Source: Lentzea cavernae
GTDB taxonomy: Bacteria; Actinomycetota; Actinomycetes; Mycobacteriales; Pseudonocardiaceae
DNA: 64,000 bases
Direction: 5' to 3'
Assembly (NCBI RefSeq): GCF_014653695.1
Contig: NZ_BNAR01000020.1
Span: forward strand, 1 to 64,000
The notes beneath the pieces were generated by a model, which saw only the letters and a program-made list of their open reading frames with translations, ran no database searches and was not told the DNA's origin. Made by a program: the position numbers and the translations under genes. Positions 58,035-64,000 of the stretch are shown piece after piece (positions within the stretch are counted from its first letter, which is position 1; every line of letters starts with the position of its first letter).

Positions 58035-58634
58035 CTACCAGAGTGTGGACACGGAAACACCCACCTGGCCGAGGAGCCTCCGGGTGAGGGGCAGGCTGAT
58101 GCCGATGACGGACGTGTGGTCGCCCTCGATGCCGTCGATGAACCAGCCGCCGAGCCCGTCGATGGTGAAGCCGCCGGCGACGTGCAACGGCTCGCCCGTC
58201 GCGATGTAGGCCTCGAGCTCCTCCTCCGACGGCGTGCCGAACCGCACGGTGGTCGACTCGGCGCCCGACGCGCGGTCGGCCACCTTCCCGCCGGACACCT
58301 TCAGCACGGTGTGCCCGGTGATCAGCACGCCGCTCTTGCCCGCGATCCGGTGCCACCGCTCGCGCGCCACCTCGGGCGTGCCGGGCTTGCCCACGAGCTC
58401 GCCCTCGAACAGCAGCATCGAGTCGCAGCCGATGACCACGCACTCGTCGTCGTGCTCGATCGCCTCCGCCTTGGCCGCGGACAGCGCGACCACGGTCTCC
58501 TCCGGCGTCGGGTCCTCGAGCGACGCGACCAGCGCGTCCTCGTCGACACCGGAGACCCGGACGACGGGCTCGACGCCCGCGGACCGCAGGACGCTAAGAC
58601 GGGCGGGTGACTGGGAGGCCAGGATCAGACGCAC
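58035..58634 (-). CDS. maf: Maf-like nucleoside triphosphate pyrophosphatase
   Basis: Housecleaning enzyme of 199 residues that hydrolyses non-canonical or excess NTPs to monophosphates. LILASQSPARLSVLRSAGV at the start is the Maf signature; VIGCDSMLLFEGELVGKPGTPE carries the catalytic Asp and Lys. GGFTIDGLGGWFIDGIEGDHTSVIGISLPL is the conserved C-terminal block. Its start overlaps the end of the upstream MFS gene by 41 bp, an unusually long overlap. Context matches Rv3282. Confidence 0.93.
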   Translation of the reverse strand: MRLILASQSPARLSVLRSAGVEPVVRVSGVDEDALVASLEDPTPEETVVALSAAKAEAIEHDDECVVIGCDSMLLFEGELVGKPGTPEVARERWHRIAGKSGVLITGHTVLKVSGGKVADRASGAESTTVRFGTPSEEELEAYIATGEPLHVAGGFTIDGLGGWFIDGIEGDHTSVIGISLPLTRRLLGQVGVSVSTLW

Positions 58635-60003
58635 GCGGCGAGTCTGTCACGCTCGGGGCGGCGACCCGGCGGAAGGCGAACGCGGCCGCGATGCCCACCG
58701 CCGTCACCGCCAGCAGCAGGTAGAACGCCGCCCGCACGGCCGCGGTGAAGTCGCCGGTCGCCGCGAGCACGATTTGCAGCACGGCTGCCGTCGCGGCGCT
58801 GCCCAGCACGTTCCCGAACTGCCGCGAGGTGTTGTAGATGCCGGACCCCGCGCCCAGCAGCGACCGGTCGAGCGTCCGCGTGGAGATGTTCGTCAGCGGC
58901 GAGAACACGAGCCCCATGCCGATGCCCAGGGCGATCATCGACGGCAGCAGCACCCACTGGGAACCGTCACCCAGCAGGAACGTCATCGCCCCGATGCCCA
59001 GCGCCATCAGGGCGAAACCGGTGATCGGCAGGTACTTGGCGTCCGCCCGGTTCGACAGCCGGCCCGCGAAGATCGCCACCACCCCGGACATCAGCGACGC
59101 CGGAGCCGTGACCAGGCCCGTCATCAGCGGCGACAGCTTCGGCACGGTCTGCAGGAACAGCGCCAGCGGCACGAACACGCCGGTCACGGTGATGCCGATG
59201 GCGACGTTCGCGACGTTGCCGAGCGAGAAGTTGCGGTTGCGGAAGATCCGCAGCGGCATCAGCGGCTCCGGGTTGCGCGCGGACGCCTGCCACAGCACGA
59301 ACAGCGCCAGGAACAGCACCCCGGCCGCGATGATCTCGGCGACCGTGATCGGCCCCGCCACCCGGCCCCACCGGTAGTGCTCGCCGTTCTGGATCCCGAA
59401 CACCAGCAGCCCGAGCCCGAGGCAGCACAGCACGACCCCGAGCACGTCGAACCTCGGCGCGCGGTTCGGCCGCAGGTCGGGGACCCACAGGAACAGCAGC
59501 ACCAGCGCGAGCACGCCGATCGGGAGGTTCACGAAGAAGATCCACTCCCAGCCCAGGTGCGTGACCAGCACCCCGCCGAGCAACGGCCCGGAGACCGTCG
59601 CGAGCCCGGCCACCGACCCCCACATGCCCAGGGCCGCGCCGCGCTTGTCCGGCGGGAACAGGTGCGTGATGAACGCCATTGTCTGCGGCGTCATGGCCGC
59701 GGCGCCCAGGCCCTGGAAGACGCGGGCGGCGATCAGCGCGTCCGCACTGGTCGCGAGACCGCAGGCCAGCGACGCCCCCAGGAACAGCACCAGCCCGATC
59801 CCGTAGAGGCGCTTCGGCCCGAACCGGTCGCCCAGCCGCCCGGTCAGCAGCAACGGCACGGCGAACGCGAGCAGGTAGGCGCTCACGACCCAGATGACGT
59901 CGTTCAGCGTCGCGCCCAGATCGGTGATCATCGACGGCAGCGCGACGTTGACGATGGTCGTGTCCAGCAGCGTCATGAAGAAGCCGATGCACAGCGCGTA
60001 CAC
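58594..60003 (-). CDS. MFS exporter, DHA2 (EmrB/QacA) family, 14 helices
   Basis: Proton-driven drug or metabolite exporter of at least 469 residues. Motif D1 LDTTIVNVALPSM lies in helix 1, motif A is GRLGDRFGPKRLYGIG, motif C is GSVAGLATVSGPLLGGVL, and 14 helices are apparent. The only standard start in frame is GTG at 60003, which falls in helix 1 without a ribosome site. The frame stays open upstream through SSTTQSDRANWRTV, typical of the family, to an ATC codon at 60043-60045 that has GAGAGGTGA at good spacing. The true start may be that ATC. Confidence 0.88.
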   Translation of the reverse strand: MYALCIGFFMTLLDTTIVNVALPSMITDLGATLNDVIWVVSAYLLAFAVPLLLTGRLGDRFGPKRLYGIGLVLFLGASLACGLATSADALIAARVFQGLGAAAMTPQTMAFITHLFPPDKRGAALGMWGSVAGLATVSGPLLGGVLVTHLGWEWIFFVNLPIGVLALVLLFLWVPDLRPNRAPRFDVLGVVLCCLGLGLLVFGIQNGEHYRWGRVAGPITVAEIIAAGVLFLALFVLWQASARNPEPLMPLRIFRNRNFSLGNVANVAIGITVTGVFVPLALFLQTVPKLSPLMTGLVTAPASLMSGVVAIFAGRLSNRADAKYLPITGFALMALGIGAMTFLLGDGSQWVLLPSMIALGIGMGLVFSPLTNISTRTLDRSLLGAGSGIYNTSRQFGNVLGSAATAAVLQIVLAATGDFTAAVRAAFYLLLAVTAVGIAAAFAFRRVAAPSVTDSPRASDPGLPVTRPS

Positions 60004-60067
60004 CGTCCGCCAGTTCGCACGGTCGGATTGAGTAGTACTGCTGATGCGCGATCACCTCTCCAATCGG

Positions 60068-60083
60068 CACTCTCGGGAGAGTG
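60068..60083. promoter_or_regulatory. Inverted repeat between divergent MFS and small-protein genes
   Basis: CACTCTC-gg-GAGAGTG is a perfect 7+2+7 dyad overlapping the GTG at 60081 and 22 bp from the possible MFS start. No regulator gene is adjacent. Confidence 0.5.
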
Positions 60084-60470
60084 AAGCGCTGGGTGCTTGT
60101 CCTCACCGAACGCGGTTCCGATCGCGACGGCAAGCGCAGACGGATCGCGGCACTGCTGGTCGTGCTCGGTGGCCTGATCGGATCATTCGGCGTTGGAAGC
60201 GTGCTCGCGAGTGACCCGATCGGCTATGGAGTGCCCATCTGGCCGTTCGCCAACACCGCCGATCGCGCGGAGAACGCGCTGCTGTCCGCCGTCGTGCCCG
60301 CGGTGCGCGGCAACCTGCCCATAAACCACTCGGACGTGCAGGTCCTGCGGCAGTCGTTCGCCTACGGCAGCGCGTTCTGGACGCTGAAGATGGAGGTCGA
60401 CGGCGAGACCCGCTGCCGCGAGGTCGCCGTCGGTCTCAACGTCACCAGTCGCAGGGTGGAGTGCTCCTAG
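60081..60470 (+). CDS. Membrane-anchored extracytoplasmic small protein, unknown
   Basis: Protein of 129 residues. A basic N-terminus (ERGSDRDGKRRR) precedes one membrane helix (IAALLVVLGGLIGSFGVGSV). The remaining 85 residues lie outside and have two cysteines (ETRCREV and the terminal VECS). No family recognised. GTG at 60081 is given; GTG at 60093 would shorten it by four residues. It overlaps the accE stop tail-to-tail by 4 bp. Confidence 0.65.
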   Translation: MKRWVLVLTERGSDRDGKRRRIAALLVVLGGLIGSFGVGSVLASDPIGYGVPIWPFANTADRAENALLSAVVPAVRGNLPINHSDVQVLRQSFAYGSAFWTLKMEVDGETRCREVAVGLNVTSRRVECS

Positions 60471-60700
60471 CCCGGGAAACCTGACGCTCGCCACGCGCCC
60501 GGTCCGTGCTGCAGCGGCCTGCGCACCCGGCGGGCCGGGTTCGCCCACTCCGAACGCCGCTCCGGCTCGGCCTCCGCGGGCGCGGCCGACGCCAGTCCGG
60601 CGACGACCGCGGTCAGCGCGGCCAGCTGGTGGTCGTCCGGCGTCCCTTTGACGACCTTGAGCAGTGCCTGTTCCTGGGGCTTCTCCTCGGGCGCGGTCAC
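60467..60700 (-). CDS. accE5: Acyl-CoA carboxylase epsilon subunit
   Basis: Small subunit of 77 residues found only in actinobacterial acyl-CoA carboxylases. KVVKGTPDDHQLAALTAVVAGLASA is the conserved core and SEWANPARRVRRPLQHGPGAWRASG-type residues form the basic C-terminal end. It strengthens contact between the alpha and beta subunits. The GTG overlaps the accD stop by 4 bp (GTGA), so the two are co-translated, as Rv3280-Rv3281 are in M. tuberculosis. Confidence 0.9.
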   Translation of the reverse strand: MTAPEEKPQEQALLKVVKGTPDDHQLAALTAVVAGLASAAPAEAEPERRSEWANPARRVRRPLQHGPGAWRASGFPG

Positions 60701-62343
60701 AGCGGGATGTTCCCATGCTTCTTGGGCGGCAGGGTCTCCCGCTTGTCCCGCAGCATCGACAGCGCCCGCGCCACGTAGCCGCGGGTGTACGACGGCGGGA
60801 TGACCGAGTCGACGTACCCGCGCTCGGCGGCGACGTACGGGTTGCACAGCGCGTCCTCGTACTCCTGCTGCAGCTGCGCGCGCAGGGCGTCGACGTCCTC
60901 ACCGTTCTGGGCCGCCGCCGCGAGGGTCTTGCGGTGCACGATGTTCGCCGCGCCGGACGCGCCCATGACGGCGATCTGCGCGGTCGGCCACGCCAGGTTG
61001 ATGTCGGCGCCGAGGTGCTTCGAGCCCATGACGTCGTACGCGCCGCCGTACGCCTTGCGCGTGATGACGGTGACGAGCGGGACGGTGGCCTCGGCGTAGG
61101 CGTAGATCAGCTTGGCGCCGCGGCGGATGATGCCGTTCCACTCCTGGTCGGTGCCGGGCAGGAAGCCGGGCACGTCCACGAACGTCAGCACCGGGATGTT
61201 GAACGCGTCGCAGGTCCGCACGAACCGCGCGGCCTTCTCGGAGGCGTCGATGTCGAGGCAGCCGGCGAACTGCGTGGGCTGGTTCGCGACGACGCCGACG
61301 CTGTTGCCGTCCACACGGCCGAAGCCGACGAGGATGTTCGGCGCGAACAGCGGCTGCACCTCGAGGAAGTCGCCGTCGTCGAGCACGCGGTTGATGACCT
61401 CGTGCATGTCGTACGGCTGGTTCGCCGAGTCGGGGATGAGCGTGTCGAGCTCGCGGTCCTCGTCGGTGATCGAGTCCGTGATCGACCCCTCGGCCAGGGT
61501 GCTCTCGAACGTCGGCGAGTCCGCCAGGTTGTTCGACGGCAGGTAGCTCAGGAGCTCCTTGACGTACGCGATCGCGTCTTCCTCGTCGCTGCCGAGGTAG
61601 TGCGCGTTGCCCGACTTGGTGTTGTGCGTGCGACCGCCGCCGAGCTCCTCCATCGTCACGTCTTCACCGGTGACGGTCTTGATGACGTCCGGGCCAGTGA
61701 TGAACATGTGCGAGGTCTGGTCGACCATGACCACGAAGTCGGTCAGCGCGGGGGAGTAGACGTGCCCGCCGGCGTTCGAGCCCATGATCAGCGAGATCTG
61801 CGGGATCACGCCGGACGCCTTGACGTTGCGGGAGAAGATCTCGCCGTAGAGGCCGAGCGAGACGACACCCTCCTGGATGCGCGCGCCACCGCCCTCGTTG
61901 ATGCCGATGATCGGGCGGCCGGTCTTGATCGCCAGGTCCATGACCTTGACGATCTTCTCGCCGTACACCTCGCCGAGCGAGCCGCCGAAGACCGTGACGT
62001 CCTGGGAGAACACGCACACCGGGCGGCCGTCGACGGTGCCGTAGCCCGTCACGACGCCGTCGCCGTACGGGCGGTTGCGCTCCTGGCCGAAGTTGGTGGA
62101 GCGGTGCCGGGCGAGCTCGTCCAGCTCGACGAACGAACCGGGGTCGAGCAGGAGGTCGATGCGCTCGCGGGCTGTCTTCTTGCCCTTGGCGTGCTGCTTC
62201 TCGACCGCGCGTTCCGAGCCGGCGTGAACCGCCTCGGCGTTGCGCCGGTAGAGGTCAACGAGCTTGCCCGCGGTGGTGTGGACGTCCGGGGCGCCTGAAG
62301 CGCCGGTGGGGACGTGCCCGATCGGCTCGGTCGCACTGCTCAT
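60697..62343 (-). CDS. accD5: Acyl-CoA carboxylase beta subunit (propionyl-CoA type)
   Basis: Carboxyltransferase of 548 residues. KKTARERIDLLLDPGSFVELDEL, then the CoA-side oxyanion loop GGGARIQEGV, and in the C-terminal half TFVDVPGFLPGTDQEWNGIIRRGAKLIYAYAEATVPLVTV-type residues with a second Gly-rich loop at KAYGGAYDVMGS. It transfers CO2 from biotin on AccA3 to propionyl-CoA or acetyl-CoA. The product methylmalonyl-CoA is the substrate of MutAB at 31055-34947. ATG at 62343 has TAGGCT 8 nt upstream. It is divergent from birA. Confidence 0.94.
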   Translation of the reverse strand: MSSATEPIGHVPTGASGAPDVHTTAGKLVDLYRRNAEAVHAGSERAVEKQHAKGKKTARERIDLLLDPGSFVELDELARHRSTNFGQERNRPYGDGVVTGYGTVDGRPVCVFSQDVTVFGGSLGEVYGEKIVKVMDLAIKTGRPIIGINEGGGARIQEGVVSLGLYGEIFSRNVKASGVIPQISLIMGSNAGGHVYSPALTDFVVMVDQTSHMFITGPDVIKTVTGEDVTMEELGGGRTHNTKSGNAHYLGSDEEDAIAYVKELLSYLPSNNLADSPTFESTLAEGSITDSITDEDRELDTLIPDSANQPYDMHEVINRVLDDGDFLEVQPLFAPNILVGFGRVDGNSVGVVANQPTQFAGCLDIDASEKAARFVRTCDAFNIPVLTFVDVPGFLPGTDQEWNGIIRRGAKLIYAYAEATVPLVTVITRKAYGGAYDVMGSKHLGADINLAWPTAQIAVMGASGAANIVHRKTLAAAAQNGEDVDALRAQLQQEYEDALCNPYVAAERGYVDSVIPPSYTRGYVARALSMLRDKRETLPPKKHGNIPL

Positions 62344-62351
62344 GGGCTCGC

Positions 62352-62357
62352 AGCCTA
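62352..62357 (-). promoter_or_regulatory. Probable -10 of leaderless accD5
   Basis: TAGGCT on the minus strand, 8 nt before the ATG at 62343. Confidence 0.4.
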
Positions 62358-62448
62358 ACGAGACCATTGCTGAACTGCTCCGTGCAGTTGTCCAGGTCAC
62401 GGCGACCTGTTCGTCGTCTCCGATCGCACGTACCCTCTTCCGTTCCAA

Positions 62449-62454
62449 TAACCT
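62449..62454 (+). promoter_or_regulatory. Probable -10 of leaderless birA
   Basis: TAACCT, 6 nt before the ATG at 62461. Confidence 0.5.
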
Positions 62455-62460
62455 GGCGCG

Positions 62461-63255
62461 ATGACCACCGCACTCGACGCTGAAGAGCTGCGCTCGCGGC
62501 TCGTCGCACCCAACGGCCCGTACGCCGCTCTCGACGTCGTGGCGTCGACTCCGTCCACGAACGCGGACCTCGCCTCCTCCTCCGCCGCCGACCGCACGGT
62601 GCTGATCGCGCTGGAACAGACCGCGGGCCAGGGCCGCCGCGGCCGCAGCTGGTCGTCACCCGAGGGCGGGCTCTACCTGAGCGTCCTGTTCCGGCCTGCC
62701 GGCGTGCCCGCCGCGCGGTTGCCGTGGCTGAACCTGATCGCCGGGCTGGCACTGGTGCGCGTCGCCCAGTCGGCTGGTGTCGAGGCCTCGCTGAAGTGGC
62801 CGAACGACCTGTTGCTCGGTGGTGGCAAGGGCGCCGGGATCCTGTCCGAGATCACCGCCGACGGCTCGGTCGTCGTGGGCATCGGCCTGAACGTGGCGAA
62901 GCTGCCCGCGGACGTCCAGCCGGCACCCGGCGGCCTCGCGCCCACGTCGCTCGAGGACCAGGGCGCGGACCTCGACCGCGGCGAGCTCGCGTTCCGGCTG
63001 CTCGTCGAACTGGCCGGCCTGGAAGGCGTGTGGCGCAAGAACGGCGGCGACGCGGAGGAGTCGGGCGTCCTGGAGGAGTACGTCGAGCACTCGTCGACCA
63101 TCGGGCAGCGCGTGCGCGTCGAACTGGCCGGCGGCCTCGAGCTCCTCGGCGTCGCCCAGCGCATCGAACCCGACGGCACCCTGACCGTGCGCGGCGACGA
63201 CGGGCAGGACCACGGCGTGTCCGCTGGTGACGTGGTGCATTTGCGCCCGGCGTAG
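62461..63255 (+). CDS. birA: Biotin-[acetyl-CoA-carboxylase] ligase
   Basis: Attaches biotin to the BCCP lysine of AccA3. The protein has 264 residues, without the N-terminal DNA-binding domain of E. coli BirA, so it is a ligase only. The biotinyl-AMP loop is QGRRGRSWSS near residues 57-66. LKWPNDLLLGGGKGAGILSE and VVGIGLNV complete the active site, and a small C-terminal SH3-like domain follows. It is divergent from accD5, its functional partner, by 117 bp. Confidence 0.95.
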   Translation: MTTALDAEELRSRLVAPNGPYAALDVVASTPSTNADLASSSAADRTVLIALEQTAGQGRRGRSWSSPEGGLYLSVLFRPAGVPAARLPWLNLIAGLALVRVAQSAGVEASLKWPNDLLLGGGKGAGILSEITADGSVVVGIGLNVAKLPADVQPAPGGLAPTSLEDQGADLDRGELAFRLLVELAGLEGVWRKNGGDAEESGVLEEYVEHSSTIGQRVRVELAGGLELLGVAQRIEPDGTLTVRGDDGQDHGVSAGDVVHLRPA

Positions 63256-63256
63256 T

Positions 63257-63262
63257 TAGGGT
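63257..63262 (+). promoter_or_regulatory. Probable -10 of leaderless PH-domain gene
   Basis: TAGGGT, 6 nt before the ATG at 63269. Confidence 0.5.
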
Positions 63263-63268
63263 TCACCC

Positions 63269-63793
63269 ATGGCCTACCCCGACGACCTGCTGAGCTCCGG
63301 CGAGCACGTCGTGATCCACAAGCACCCCCACTGGAAGATGCTGATCTTCCCGGTGTTCTGGCTGCTGGTGGTGGTCGCGCTCGGCACCTACCTGGCAGGC
63401 CTCGTCTCGGACCTGTCGTGGGCCGCGATCGCGTGGATCGTGCTCGCCGTCATCGGCGTGGTGCTGTTCCTGTGGCTGACCGTCGCACCGCTGATGCGCT
63501 GGCGCACCACGCACTTCATCATCACGTCGGACCGCGTGATGTACCGCGAGGGCGTGTTCAAGCGCACAGGCCTCGACATCCCTTTGGCCCGTGTGAACAG
63601 CGTCCGCTTCGAGCACAGTCTGGTGGACCGCTTCCTCGGTTGCGGCACCCTGATCATCGAGTCGGCCTCGGACGAGCCGCTCGAGTTCGACGACATCCCG
63701 TCCGTGGAGAAGGTGCACACCATGCTGTACCGAGAGGTCAACGACAACCCCGAGGACGACTTCCGGCCGGGAGTCGTCGATGGGCGCGCGTGA
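63269..63793 (+). CDS. PH (bPH2/DUF304) domain membrane protein
   Basis: Protein of 174 residues. Two membrane helices (MLIFPVFWLLVVVALGTYLAGL and IAWIVLAVIGVVLFLWLTV) are followed by a bacterial PH domain (TTHFIITSDRVMYREGVFKRTGLDIPLARVNSVRFE). It is the counterpart of Rv3278c, next to birA in M. tuberculosis. The role is unknown; bPH proteins usually bind membranes or partner proteins. The next gene starts inside its last 14 bp. Confidence 0.9.
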   Translation: MAYPDDLLSSGEHVVIHKHPHWKMLIFPVFWLLVVVALGTYLAGLVSDLSWAAIAWIVLAVIGVVLFLWLTVAPLMRWRTTHFIITSDRVMYREGVFKRTGLDIPLARVNSVRFEHSLVDRFLGCGTLIIESASDEPLEFDDIPSVEKVHTMLYREVNDNPEDDFRPGVVDGRA

Positions 63794-64000
63794 GGTCGGC
63801 CTGCCGGACGTGGTGGGTGCCGCAGGGCTGCCCTCGCGGGTGACCATCTGGGAGGTCGGGGCCCGGGACGGGCTGCAGAACGAGTCCGTCGTGGTGCCGG
63901 TGTCGGTGAAGCTGGAGTTCCTGGCACGGCTGGCTTCTGCCGGACTGTCCGTCTTGGAGGCCACGTCCTTCGTGCATCCCAAGTGGGTGCCTCAGCTGGC
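63780..64000 (+). CDS. Hydroxymethylglutaryl-CoA lyase, N-terminal part (cut by window end)
   Basis: Only the first 73 codons are visible. VTIWEVGARDGLQNESVVVPVSVK is the signature of the HMG-CoA lyase barrel, with the catalytic Arg and metal Asp in GARDGLQNE. LEATSFVHPKWVPQLA follows as in the family. It would split HMG-CoA into acetyl-CoA and acetoacetate at the end of leucine breakdown. ATG at 63780 overlaps the PH gene by 14 bp. A leucine-degradation cluster may continue downstream. Confidence 0.85.
   Translation, partial: MGAREVGLPDVVGAAGLPSRVTIWEVGARDGLQNESVVVPVSVKLEFLARLASAGLSVLEATSFVHPKWVPQL

Overview
The window is a high-GC (about 70 percent by eye) actinobacterial chromosome segment. 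GTG starts, PE/PPE/EspG-type and EspC-like type VII secretion genes, a mycothiol-dependent-type enzyme, DUF1707 and DUF3558 proteins, class F sortases and methylmalonyl-CoA mutase genes together point to the family Pseudonocardiaceae (Lentzea, Saccharothrix or Amycolatopsis-like). No rRNA, tRNA, CRISPR array, transposase or integrase was seen.

Layout. 1-3000: a 55-bp tandem repeat, adenosine deaminase (add), an RmlB-like sugar-nucleotide dehydratase with an unusual active site, and a GntR/UTRA repressor with a clear operator. 3100-8270: a small secreted protein, an Rv3311-like conserved protein, two YbaB/EbfC-like proteins, a type VII-style NlpC/P60 protein with its EspC-like partner, a divergent SUKH protein and a VanZ-like protein. 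8345-13250: an ABC exporter (permease plus ATPase) divergent from a two-component system and an HhH protein. 13255-16500: deoC with a full-length and a truncated aldehyde dehydrogenase. 16588-26880: small regulators and enzymes (DUF1707, MarR/VOC, Gfo/Idh/MocA, upp, GH18 chitinase, TetR, RHH-Doc toxin pair, MerR/AKR, flavodoxin-like, methyltransferase). 26894-30930: phosphohexomutase, purine nucleoside phosphorylase and a Ser/Thr kinase. 31055-35932: mutA-mutB-meaB. 36476-38931: two M20 amidohydrolases. 38928-44619: PhoD phosphatase and the glycerol genes glpD, glpF and glpK. 44644-46603: a sortase, an Ig-like secreted protein and a degenerate sortase. 46733-48695: LpdA and a gamma-glutamylcyclotransferase-like protein. 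48696-49319: a repeat-rich gene-free stretch. 49320-52393: DUF3558 lipoprotein, PE-like, PPE-like and EspG. 52400-64000: GNAT, HAD, DUF1707, AccA3, a DctA-type symporter, Maf, an MFS exporter, AccE/AccD, BirA, a PH-domain protein and the start of HMG-CoA lyase.

How it fits together. From memory, the core genes (add, Rv3311-like, upp, pmmB/deoD, amiB1/amiA1, lpdA/glpD, accA3, maf, accE5/accD5, birA, PH protein) follow the M. tuberculosis Rv3313c to Rv3278c order with the whole block reversed. The glpD-lpdA part is turned round relative to the rest. Purine and pyrimidine salvage (add, upp, PNP, deoC, mutase), propionyl-CoA carboxylation (AccA3/AccD5/AccE5 with BirA) feeding methylmalonyl-CoA mutase (MutAB/MeaB), and glycerol use (GlpF/GlpK/GlpD) are the metabolic themes. 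Surface and secretion islands sit between them.

The most notable signals are: a sortase / Ig-like substrate / pseudo-sortase operon whose promoter region carries a pentamer repeated at an exact 11-bp period; a TANNNT hexamer 6-8 nt before the start codon of about 19 genes, indicating widespread leaderless transcription; a split ALDH16-like pair; a DasR-type site before the chitinase; a hairpin built of DnaA-box-like sequences; and a 125-bp palindromic element in the gene-free stretch.
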